Shown: positions 29,399-41,300 of the stretch, one piece after another | Numbering within the stretch: position 1 is the stretch's first letter | Layout: each line of letters begins with the position of its first letter | Assembly (NCBI GenBank): GCA_963995525.1 | Contig: OZ023214.1 | Location: 12,377,618-12,441,617, forward strand | Length of the DNA stretch: 64,000 nt | Source: Escarpia spicata | Lineage: Eukaryota > Annelida > Polychaeta > Sabellida > Siboglinidae | Reading direction: 5' to 3' | Program-made: the position numbers and the translations under genes | Notes under the pieces: generated by a model | Told to the model about the DNA's origin: nothing | Database searches by the model: none | What the model saw: only the letters and a program-made list of their open reading frames with translations

Positions 29399-32300
29399 CT
29401 GAAACGTGAAAATGCACCTTTTAATAGTTTGTTTTAGGTTATTTTACATTTAAATTGATAAATTGATATGTTATCGTTGGGATTTGTAAATGATTAAAGT
29501 TACATTCTGAGTTAATTACAATTTTTAACGCATTTTTAGAAAATAAATGTATACCATGAACAAAATTTACTTATTAGCATACTTGCTATCACGTGTCACT
29601 GTGTGATTTGAAGTGATTTATATAAATGATGCATTTGCTAACAAATAACGAAGACGGGGTTTCCCAAGATGTTGATCTATCTTTACCTTCCAATCAAACT
29701 CTGCCGACATGATTATAAATGATGTCTCACACATGTTGTGAACAGTAAACATGCAGACAGGGTAAACAAATGAGGTATGTGGACAATAAAGTCTGGTTTT
29801 TATTAAATAGAAACACTGACATGTAGCAAAGTGCACACATAGTTAGTTTGCAAATACATAGGCTTGCTTGTTATGTCAATGATGCTGTTAAAGTAAAGTT
29901 ATTTGCCTAACGTTAATCGAATCGTGCACAGCCACTAGCGCTGGCCACTGGCACTGCCGTGCCGGGAATGGATGCAGTCGGGGGAACACACTAATCAAAA
30001 AATTTGAGATTCTGTTAATTACTTAATGAGACATTCCATATACATGCACTGAAAATAGTAGTTAGTATTAGTGGTGCATTAAGTTCATCGTCCATCTTGC
30101 TATTGTCTGGGTTACGTGTCCTAAATTCTTGCATCGTCCTGTTCAGACAGCCTTTTGTTTCATTTGTTATCTTCGGTTTGATTGCATCCATTGAGTTATA
30201 TGTTAAACCGACAGCAGCAATAAGTAAAGGTGGTTGGTATGTCATCATTCAATGTAAACGTGTTAGGTTTTAGAAAAACGACGATAACACCACCTTGCCA
30301 CGGAATTACGCAATGCACGAACTTGGATCACTAGTATAAATGTGTTGATTGATCCAGCAATGCATTGTACAATGAAACATGTACCAAGATAAGTACTGAC
30401 TCAGGTAGAGTAGTTATTCCTTAGTTCAATCATCCCATGAAGGAAAGTGATCTGTAGTCTATGGGACATGGAGACTCGCCGGAAATTTGTATTTTAAACA
30501 GAATGAACCCAGAATGCAACTTTAAGTTAAACAAACAATTTGTTTCTACCTGTTTATGTGAACTTAGATCATTATTATTGTTTATTTATTTAAAAAAAAA
30601 AATTATCAATATATTTATCAATTTTTTATATTTCCATATGGCAACTAATAATTTTAATAAGTTTTTTAATGACTAAAAAAATTATTTTGTTTTTAGATTT
30701 GATGAAACATTGTAAAGTGCCCCATAACAATTATTATTTTGGATTGAGTGCTATCTATGAAATGTATTAGTGTTATAAATTTGTTCATAAGTGTCTATAC
30801 ATAAGGGTTTGTCTATAGTTTACATAAAAACCATGGAAAACAAACCGTCTCTTCCCACGTATGCACAATGTACCGGTATGCATAAGATAAATCCTCCCAC
30901 CCCCATAAGTTCATATTGCATATTATTGTTATCGTCTTTGTTTACAAGGTACTATTGAGAAAACTGAACAAACATATAATATGAAGTCATTAATTATTTG
31001 AAATACTACAGAATGTACTGTCAGAAATAAAAGCCAGGTTGGAATTTTTAGTGTTATTAATGACTATTTTTGAATGCAACTAAAAATTACCAAAACACTG
31101 AGATCTTCACCTGATTGTCTAACACCCTGTGCTAAAACAACATGGACTGACTGTTGTTGCTTAGCATGACAGGGTCACATTTTGTTAGTGAATGTAGCTG
31201 TTCAAATGAGCATTGTATTCGTTGGCACTCAGTAGTGGACTCTTGATACCAGGAAAACATTGCAGGGCAGAACTTGTATTTCAAAGTTGTTCCTTTTACG
31301 CACATGTTCCTAGCATCCTTATAGTAAATGTTGACTGTATCTGCAGCCTTACTTGTAACTGTGCAGCATCATCCCGTTGATAGCTTGATGGGTCGAGTCA
31401 GTCATTTCTCGAAACTACAAACAAATAATCACAGTTGATGATATCTCGTGAAATAATCACATTTTTACATTCCAACGTCAAGAGCATTCTTACTTTTAAC
31501 AGTTGTTATTGTCAGGTGTACAAAAGTTAAAAGTAAGTTAGCATATAGCAGGGTATCCACATGACCAGTCTTTGGGACTGTTCAGGGCACTATACATTTA
31601 ACCCCTGGCAGACCAATTCGTTACAATACCAACTCAACTTCTCTGGGAAGCATTTAGCCACACTGCAATTACTGCACAAATACTATTTAGTTCACAGCCA
31701 ACAAAATTGTCCAAGCTTTACAATGGCAACAATAGGGTTCAAACACCGGTCCTCTTGAGTAAGAATCTGACATTGTGACACTGCGCCACTGCCATAGAAA
31801 AGTGACCAATCTCCTCGCGTTTCAGACTAATTTTGTGAAAATGTAAACCTACCTAGTAGTCACTACGACATGCTAGTTCATTTGTGCATATTTATACATA
31901 AAAATGTAAACCTATCTAGTATTCACTTTGACATGCTAGTTCAATTGTGCGTAATTTTTTTTTGCCAGAATTATCAGACAAACAATATAATGATTTATGA
32001 ACCGATCAGTCCAAACTCATCTAATTGTTGGTTGTAGGACTTGAATCAGGAAATGACGATGTAATCAAACACATGGCAACAGTCTCATCTAAGTTACATT
32101 GGTTGGTGTTAAATGTCGGCCAGGGTTGAACTCACTGCGTACTGTTTTGTTTACACGACAAGCTCACCATTTTTAACACGAGCGCTCGTCCCAATGAGTC
32201 CACTAAGTCTAATCTAGCCCGCTGCTGACCATGAGGATGTATTTGGGACAGGCGTTGGACAAAGGTGACACCTGTGTTTCGTTATCGTCACGCAAAATCT

Positions 32301-35300
32301 GCAACATTTTTTAGTTAACCAAACTACACATTATGTAAATTATTAACACATCATATACCTGGATATAAAAGAACCGGATGTGCGGTGCACAGAGATGAGG
32401 AAACAACAATAACACTGTTGTGGCTGTTGAAATAAACGTTTTTCCTAAAAGTTAGGTTTTCAAAATCAGTTTTTTGAGTAATAATTAGTTATTGGCACTG
32501 CTTCCAAAATACACCACAACTCTGAGTAGCTGATAAATTCATACATGCAAACATTGTCAGCATGTGCATTTAGGAGTCTCTCAAAACTGTTAAGTCATTT
32601 GGTCAGCCTTATGAAGTGCATAACTTTGCGCTTACATGTTCATTGTGCTTTGCATGTTGCAGTGATGTTGTGAAGACAAAACAACGACACTTCGCTCCAA
32701 CCTTTGAGGCTACATCGACATACCTGGCACGTAGAAATTTGTCATTGTAGCACATATTATTACATGTCAACATCAGATTTGTAAGCTGTACCAAGGCTCA
32801 AATACCATTACAATTTTTCAACATCACAGTTGCCGTAGATTTATGTATGTTTGCATGTGTACATGCATGCATGCGTTTGAATATGCGTGCTAGCGAGCAA
32901 ACATGGGTGCATGCATGTGAGTACATGTGTGTGAATGCATGTATGTGTACCAAACACAATACATTCATCATAGTTCAATTCTCTCACACTTTGAAAACAT
33001 TAATCAGACAACAAATCCTGTATATCAGCAAAATGTAGTTAAACTGAGAAAAAGGAAAATCCAGTTCTTGGTGGCATAACTGGCAACAATGTATAGAGTT
33101 AACAATACCCAATAATTTTGATTGTTTGCTCCTCGAGTTTCAGACTAATTTCACAAAAAGCAAAGCTATCAAGAATTCACTAGTACATCCTAGTTTATTT
33201 GCGCATACGTGTTACCACATTTTTTTGAAATTAAGAGACTAACTGCAGACTATTTCGTTCCGGGTTTTGACTCGAAGGAGTCAGAACTTACTGAAATTTG
33301 GACAAACCTTTCGGTGGAATTGGCTTGGATAGTCACGTGATCATGAAGTTGTATGAGATGTGGCCATATTTGCTTAAAGATGGAACAGTCACAATTTCTT
33401 GTACAAATCTGATGTTAGGCAGGGATAAATTAGAAAGGCAAATAGTGATCAGCCAGTATCTGGCGCAAACCGGGTCCCACTTTCACTTTGGGCCTCAAAA
33501 GTGCGCGAAGATGCAATATTTTCATGAAATCAATATGCCTGGGATGATGTTGAAAGATAGAACTAAACCACTGAGGTATAAAATTTAGGCAAATATAGTT
33601 ATAATGAGGAAATCGAGGTGGGCCCGGATAGTAGGCAAGAATTACCCTAGGCATTACTATGCTGCTTGTGCCAAGTTGATTTCATTGTTAACGTACACCA
33701 AAGATGCCCTGTTTGCTATCAGCTAACAGTATGATGCTGCGACTGTCGTATGTGATAGCAGGTCTGGGCCAGGGAAATAGTAGTAGTAACGATTACAAAT
33801 ATTGATGTAACAGTTTGAACAAAAACACAATATCGTAGTAAGCAATGTAATAGTAATTACGAAACCTAGTAATTAACTTATTAGTATTATTTTTGTATTA
33901 CTACTGAACATTACAAAGTTCAATTTATGTTCGGAAAATCATCGCCCTTAATTCTGTGAAAATGGCCATGACATAGTATAGCATGTGACCGATTTATATG
34001 TTCATTGGTCCCATTTGGCAGGTGGTCAATCATTGCAATACAGATGCATCAGTGTTACTAGTGTTAGAAACAATCAGTGCTGACTATTAATACATATACC
34101 ATATTTTCAGAACTTGACGTGTGTCATCACCACATACTGATGTATGCGGCAAGGCTCTTCACATTCAGGTGAATTAATATTGTGGTACACATTATCATTA
34201 CTGTTTCACAAAACCGTTTATCAAAATCATAAATAAAAGCAATGGACAACCATGTGATAGTTGTGTCTGTCTGCATGAGGATTTTGTAGTAATGGATGTC
34301 CTCATGAAATTGCATATTGTTGTTAGAAATCCACGTGAAGTAAAAACAATGTAAAGTAAAAACATTTTATTGAAACTCTATATATTGTTCTTCGTGTTTA
34401 TAACATATTTTTGGTAATATCACATACATGTCACATGCACATGAAATGTAAACTAATAAGAGAAACATATAAATTAGCAAGTTTGAAAAAAATTAATGTA
34501 ATCTTTTTTGAAGATCAAAAAATAAGTACGTATTTTTTATTAAACAGGCTGCTATTCACACATTAAACATCTGGACATAAAAGAACCGGATTGGTGATGG
34601 GCAAACCAACTGATCAAAGACCTATAAGATACACATATTCTACAACAATGTTCTAGATACTAATCTAAGATACACCTTTTCTGTGGTTAATGTGTAATCA
34701 GAAATATCTTGTGATAAAAGATGGATAACATGAACACAGCAAGAATTATTGCCATTAAAGGTTGGCAGTGTATTCCTCTAGCCGGAATTAGCCAGCATGG
34801 TAATTTGTAACAGGAAGTCTGCTATGTTGAATATGGGAAAGTGGGAACTTGTTGAACGTCATAGGGTATTGTGATCAACTCGGCCCACCTCGGCCGTATT
34901 GCCAATAAAGCTTGTTTTGAAACTGGACGTTTTGTTTACCATTTAAACATGCTCGGGGGTCATATCTTCCAAATTGTGAACATTGTTACGGGCTTACTAA
35001 ACACAACTTGGCAGTCAGTGTATCTTCAACATAGTTATAAGAACATTATTAATTAATAAATTAAAAACTAGTAACAGACTGCCTCCTTTTAAAACTGAAG
35101 GGAAAGCGCAGTGTAGGATGAACAAAATACTGCCACTTTTCCGTAAATGAAGATGCCATCTAACGTGACTAAATCACCAGTGAGGAAGAACTGCAGTATA
35201 TATGTAGGACACATACCGCTTTCGTGACTCGACGTCAGGGTTGGTGTTGTCAATAACAACACTCTTGCCTTGACTCAGGGCAGTCTCACACGCCCTGACG

Positions 35301-38300
35301 CACTTCTGCCACGACCCCAATGAGTCCTGCAGGAAATGCAACTACTGCATGGGAAACATGTCGCACATATGGGCCCTATATACATACACCCATCATAAAT
35401 GCCATATATAATAGAAGATGTGAACACTGAAGACTGGATGGGCACACACATAAAGTACACAAACAATCTAGTTTGTTAGATCAATAAGGTAATCTTCTGT
35501 ACTGTTACATGTAAGTACTACTTTGATAACTGGCAGAGTGTCATGTAATGATATTAACGGCAATGGGAGGTTAGCGATTGAGAACCAAGCTCTGTGAGAG
35601 CACAACAGGTTACACATATGCCACCTGTGTGGGATCTTTACTTCCTTCGGTCTCCCAGCACAGACACCGATTAGACAATGACAATAGAAGGTAATTTTGA
35701 CTATGGAACATCACAACAATACTCTCTAGATTGGTAATAATAATAACGAGATCTTATATAGCGCTGTAGAGGCAGGACGTTTACTAAATGTGATGTCTTG
35801 AATGTAGTAACTACATGAACATGCCAAACACCAAATGATTAGTAAGTCGTTCGCTGAATGTGTTGTCTTGAATGTAGGAATTACATGAACATGCCAGACA
35901 TCAAAAGATTAGCAAGACGTCTGCTGAATGTGTTGTTTTGAATGTAGGCACTACATGAACATGCCAAACATTAATACGATGCGTTTAGCATCTGGAAGTT
36001 TTTTTTACTCTTAACACTGAACAAAATATTTAAATTACCAACACAGTTTCAGGTTTATTAAACACAATTTGGTGGGAGCTATGTCTTCAATACTTTAGTA
36101 TGAAGAATACTATATACAAATGAAGGAACAGGTAGCCTGAGTATAATTTAATTTCTTTTTGCCAAAATCCCCAGAATCCAAGCTCAGAGGCACATCAATA
36201 CAAAATGTTTAGTCAATATCAGAATCGATAAGCCATACTGAAGTTGTCAACAGATGGGATCAATAAGCCAGGGAGCTAAGGTGGATATGCAAGGTTGTTA
36301 AGATTTTTAAATGACAGCGAAATTGTATATTTTCAACTGATCTAACACCAAGAGGGAGAACATTCCAGAGAGTTGGTGCCGCAACAGAAAATGACTAGTT
36401 CCATTATTAGTATTGACTCTAGGAACAAAAAGTAACAAATCCTATTGCGATGATATGGGAAGGGAAGCTCTTCGGTATATTGAGCCCTGCTGCTATGACA
36501 AGTGAAACCTACCCTAGACACGTGTACATAGCCTCCTTTCTGAAGATGCTCCCGGTAGAAGTAACTCTTTCCCGCTGTCAACAGAAAGCATAAGACAACC
36601 TTCAGACTCAGTGCTGTCCTCTCTCATGCATCAAGCAAGCACACGCAGCATTATAATAGTTATCACTGTTGCTTAATAATAGTCAGATATACTTTTCCAA
36701 ATCAAATTGCTTTCCCGATCAAATCCTGTTTTCCATGTCAAATTGTTTTCTAGCGCAATTTTTTTCTAAATCAAATTGCTTTCAGATCAAATTATTTTAG
36801 TTACAAAAAATTATTTCCATATCAAATTGTTTTCTATATTCAAAGTGTGAGTAGCTCAGCTATTTCTAGGGGCAGATTATATCACAACTTGTCATAAATA
36901 TTCTGTCAGTGTGTTTGTGAAATTACTTTTGTGTTAGATTTTGTTACTGCGCACACCATTTGTAGCCCTGCTCCCACATATTCTAGTTTTAAGAACATAA
37001 TATTAATTAACATATATTGCTGTTGCAATATGAAAGAGAGAACAGTGGAAACAGATCTACATTAAAGAGAAGAAGACAAAACAGTGTATCTTACTTACCG
37101 GCCGGGAAACCCACAAAAACAATGACCTGAAATAAACAATACCATTAAAATTAATGTGCGCACTGAATCTTTGGAATTCACTTTTGTATTTGGTCAGCAT
37201 TAAGGGTAGCTACTACCCGAAAACGGCCATATAATCAATATGCTATATCTCTATTAATACTGAAAATATCTTAAAAACATTTGGTGTACTAGTTAGATAA
37301 ATGAATGGTATATGATGTTTGAAATATGGGCTCATTTGCTGGTGTATTACCATGGTAATGAATGTTTCTAGGGAGACTGATTTTCACATTCTTGACAATT
37401 ATTCTAAGCTAACAACTGTACGTGTGATCATGCAACTGTCAAGAATCATCAACTAGAATACTCCTTTGTGCAATAAGGTGGTTTTGGGCAAGGATATCTG
37501 ACTTCACTGACTGTTGTTCAGGTATTAGCATTTTCAAGACGCTTTGAAAAATGCTCAAACCTAAAGTCACATCTCACAAAAGTCATTGCAGTCAAATTTC
37601 CTTGCCCAAAACCACCTTATTGCACAAAGGAGTATTCTAGCTGTTGGTTCTTGACAACTACATGATCACACACAGTTGTTAGCTCAAAATAATTTTCAAG
37701 GATGCATACCCCTCTATCACACTAGAAACGTTCATTGCCATGGTAATACACAAGCAACTGAGCCCATATTCCACATATCAAATACTATTCATTTAACTGA
37801 CCAGTACTCCAAATTTTGGTAAGATACGTTCAGTATTAACAGAGATATAGCCTATGGCTGTTTGCGTGTAGTGGCTACCCTTAAACATAATGAAATGTTG
37901 CTTTCATCTGAAGACTTATAATTTTCACCACTTGTTCCCTTGTATATTCACCCACCCTTTAACAAGACACATCGATTTAAAAATAGTCTGTCCCTTTTGT
38001 AGTTATGGTGTGCCTCCTTGCTGGCTTCAGTGGACTGGGTGGATATGTGACCCACAACAGCGAACCAAGTATTAAGTCACAAAGGCCTATTCCGCACACG
38101 AGCTAAAAATAGTTGTCCCAGTCATATCCCATAAATTTTTTGATTCTGGCAGAAATGTGTACCTTGTAATCTCACCTTTCAAGGTCCTGTTTGTTTTTGT
38201 TACAAATAAACCATAACTAATAAATGATCTGTATTTACAAACCCACATATTAAAATATAACAGACAATGAGTCAACATGACCTCATTTCTCACTGATACT

Positions 38301-41300
38301 TTTTAGTCTGCTTCCATTTTATTAATACATGAAACACTACAGAAGACATTTCAACAAATGAAGCATCATTTTAAAGCTAATGAATATGTATGGAATCAAA
38401 AATGGTACAAAACTCCATTCCACAAAATGCAGTCACACACCACTGGGCCAAATTGGTGTCCTGTAACTTACACTATATTTTGCTCCACAACCAACTACTT
38501 TGCAGACAGTTCCTGTTGATAACATTTGTGCTGTGTCTTAGGCCCATGAAGAAAAGAGAGACACAACAAACACATCCTGCCTGTTTATTATTGTTTGAAA
38601 AAAACTGTGGTTGTAGACAATGTGGTGGATAACATAAGTTACAGTGTCCACCATTTCATGTCCTGAGTGCTCTGATCATCCTTAACATTTTAAAAGTCTT
38701 GGTTGGATTCTACTGAGGTACTACCATACATCAGTCAAGCAATTTTTCATTTCTCAAGGGTTTCACATTCTCATATTTTAGTTAAAAGACACCATGTAAC
38801 TTACATCATGAACTTCACTTGGCATTGCGCCGTATAACAGTAAGTACAGAGATCTTAGCTTTAATTGTAGGTGTAGATGTATCTTGGTTACCATCTAAGA
38901 CAGTTTTACATTTATTTTAAGCACTTTTTATTTTTTGCACTTTTTAGTTTTTTGTGTCCAGTCCTCCTTTTGGCCCAATATTGTGTGACTCCTCCATCTC
39001 CATTCATGATATGCATTTCTGCATTACTAATATTAAATAATGAAATGGTAAAATAATTATTCAAAACAAACTCATAACATCTGCATTTGTAGAAAGATAT
39101 TTCTACAAGACATCTTCAACTAGTCTTCTCTCTGACAGGACCTGTATTGATGGTTCATCATGGGTGAAGGTCCAGAGATAAGAAGTGTTTAGTGACATTG
39201 AGACAGCCTTACCTCGGGTTTTGGTAGAAGACCTGTGTTGATGGTTCATCATGGGTGAAGGTCCAGAGATAAGAAGTGTTTAGTGACATTGAGACAGCCT
39301 TACCTCGGGTTGTGGTAGAGGACCTGTGTTGATGGTTCATGATGGGTGAAGGTCCAGAGATAAGAAGTGTTTAGTGACATTGATACAGCCTTACCTCGGG
39401 TTGTGGTAGAGGACCTGTGTTGATGGTTCATCACGGGTGAAGGTCCAGTGGTAAGAAATGTTTAGTGACATTGAGACAGCCTTACCTCGGGTTGTGATAG
39501 AGGTCCTGTGTTGATGGTTCATCACGGGTGAAGGTCCAGAGGTAAGAAGTGTTTAGTGACATTGAGACAGCCTTACCTCGGGTTGTGGTAGAGGACCTGT
39601 GTTGATGGTTCATCACGGGTGAGGGTCCAGAGGTAAGAAGTGTTTAGCGACATTGAGACAGCCTTACCTCGGGTTGTGGTAGAGGACCTGTGTTCATGGT
39701 TCATCACCGGGGTGAGGGTCCAGAGGTAAGAAGTGTTTAGCGACATTGAGACAGCCTTACCTCGGGTTGTGGTAGAAGACCTGTGTTGATGGTTCATCAT
39801 GGGTGAGAGTCCAGAGGTAAGAAGTGTTTAGCGACATTGAGACAGCCTTACCTCGGGTTGTGGTAGAGGTCCTGTGTTGATGGTTCATCATGGGTGAAGG
39901 TCCAGAGGTAAGAAGTGTTTAGTGACATTGAGACAGCCTTACCTCGGGTTTTGGTAGAAGACCTGTGTTGATGGTTCATCATGGGTGAAGGTCCAGAGAT
40001 AAGAAGTGTTTAGTGACATTGAGACAGCCTTACCTCGGGTTGTAGTAGAGGACCTGTGTTGATGGTTCATGATGGGTGAAGGTCCAGAGATAAGAAATGT
40101 TTAGTGACATTGATACAGCCTTACCTCGGGTTGTGGTAGAGGATCTGTGTTGATGGCTCATCATGGGTGAAGGTCCAGAGATATGAAGTGTTTAGCGACA
40201 TTGAGACAGCCTTACCTCGGGTTGTGGTAGAGGACCTGTGTTGATGGTTCATCATGGGTGAAGGTCCAGAGATAAGAAGTGTTTAGTGACATTGAGACAG
40301 CCTTACTTCGGGTTGTGGTAGAGGACCTGTGTTGATGGTTCATCACGGGTGAGGGTCCAGAGGTAAGAAGTGTTTAGCGACATTGAGACAGCCTTACCTC
40401 GGGTTGTGGTAGAGGACCTGTGTTCATGGTTCATCACGGGTGAGGGTCCAGAGGTAAGAAGTGTTTAGCGACATTGAGACAGCCTTACCTCGGGTTGTGG
40501 TAGAGGTCCTGTGTTGATGGTTCATCATGGGTGAGGGTCCAGAGGTAAGAAGTGTGTAACGACATTGAGACAGCCTTACCTCGGGTTGTGGTAGAAGACC
40601 TGTGTTGATGGTTCATCACGGGTGAGGATTCAGAAGTAAAAAATGTTTAGTGACATTGAGACAGCCTTACCTCGGGTTGTGGTAGAGGACCTGTGTTCAT
40701 GGTTCATCACGGGTGAGGGTCCAGAGGTAAAAAATGTTTAGCGACATTGAGACAACCTTACCTCGGGTTGTGGTAGAGGACCTGTGTTTATGGTTCATCA
40801 CGGGTGAGGGTCCAGTGGTAAGAAATGTTTAGCGACATTGAGACAGCCTTACCTCGGGTTGTGGTAGAGGACCTGTGTTGATGGTTCATCACGGGTGAGG
40901 GTCCAGTGGTAAGAAATGTTTAACGACATTGAGACAGCCTTACCTCGGGTTGTGGTAGAGGCGTGAGTCTTGCATCAGCTGGGTGGCATGGTGGGACAGA
41001 CGCATCAAGCTTTCTCTGCGGACATAAATCACACATGCACAGAACAAAACACTATAAAGGGAGGTTGTCTCTTCCACTGTATGTAATTATTAGAAGGATG
41101 TTCACAGTTGTAAAAGGCAAAGTTGAGTTCTTACGTAACGCAGTATCCAGTCTTTAGGACTGCTCAAAGTGATTTTATATTTAACTCCCTGATAGACCTG
41201 TTCAATCAAACAACATCTCAACTTCTTTGGGAAGAATTCAGCCACACTGCAATTAGTGCACAACAACTATTCATACACAAATGTCCATCATTCATATAGC

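Noticed and set aside
29680..29740. Candidate for the PNKP exon before the last one (reads [14 protein letters not shown])
   Set aside because: Phase does not fit exon 16 and the match is weak; the exon at 31,353-31,414 fits perfectly.
30015..30248. 77-codon minus-strand frame in PNKP intron 15
   Set aside because: Balanced composition but no recognised domain, no matching splice phase with PNKP and no second copy.
31730..31793. tRNA gene
   Set aside because: Box A and box B resemblance is real but the cloverleaf is poor and it continues into a repeated SINE body.
33298..33588. 96-codon plus-strand frame
   Set aside because: Inside a decayed TTAA element relative; no recognised domain and no similar frame in the 7.2-kb element.
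39138..40960. CRISPR-like array
   Set aside because: The units are contiguous tandem copies without unique spacers, in a eukaryotic intron.
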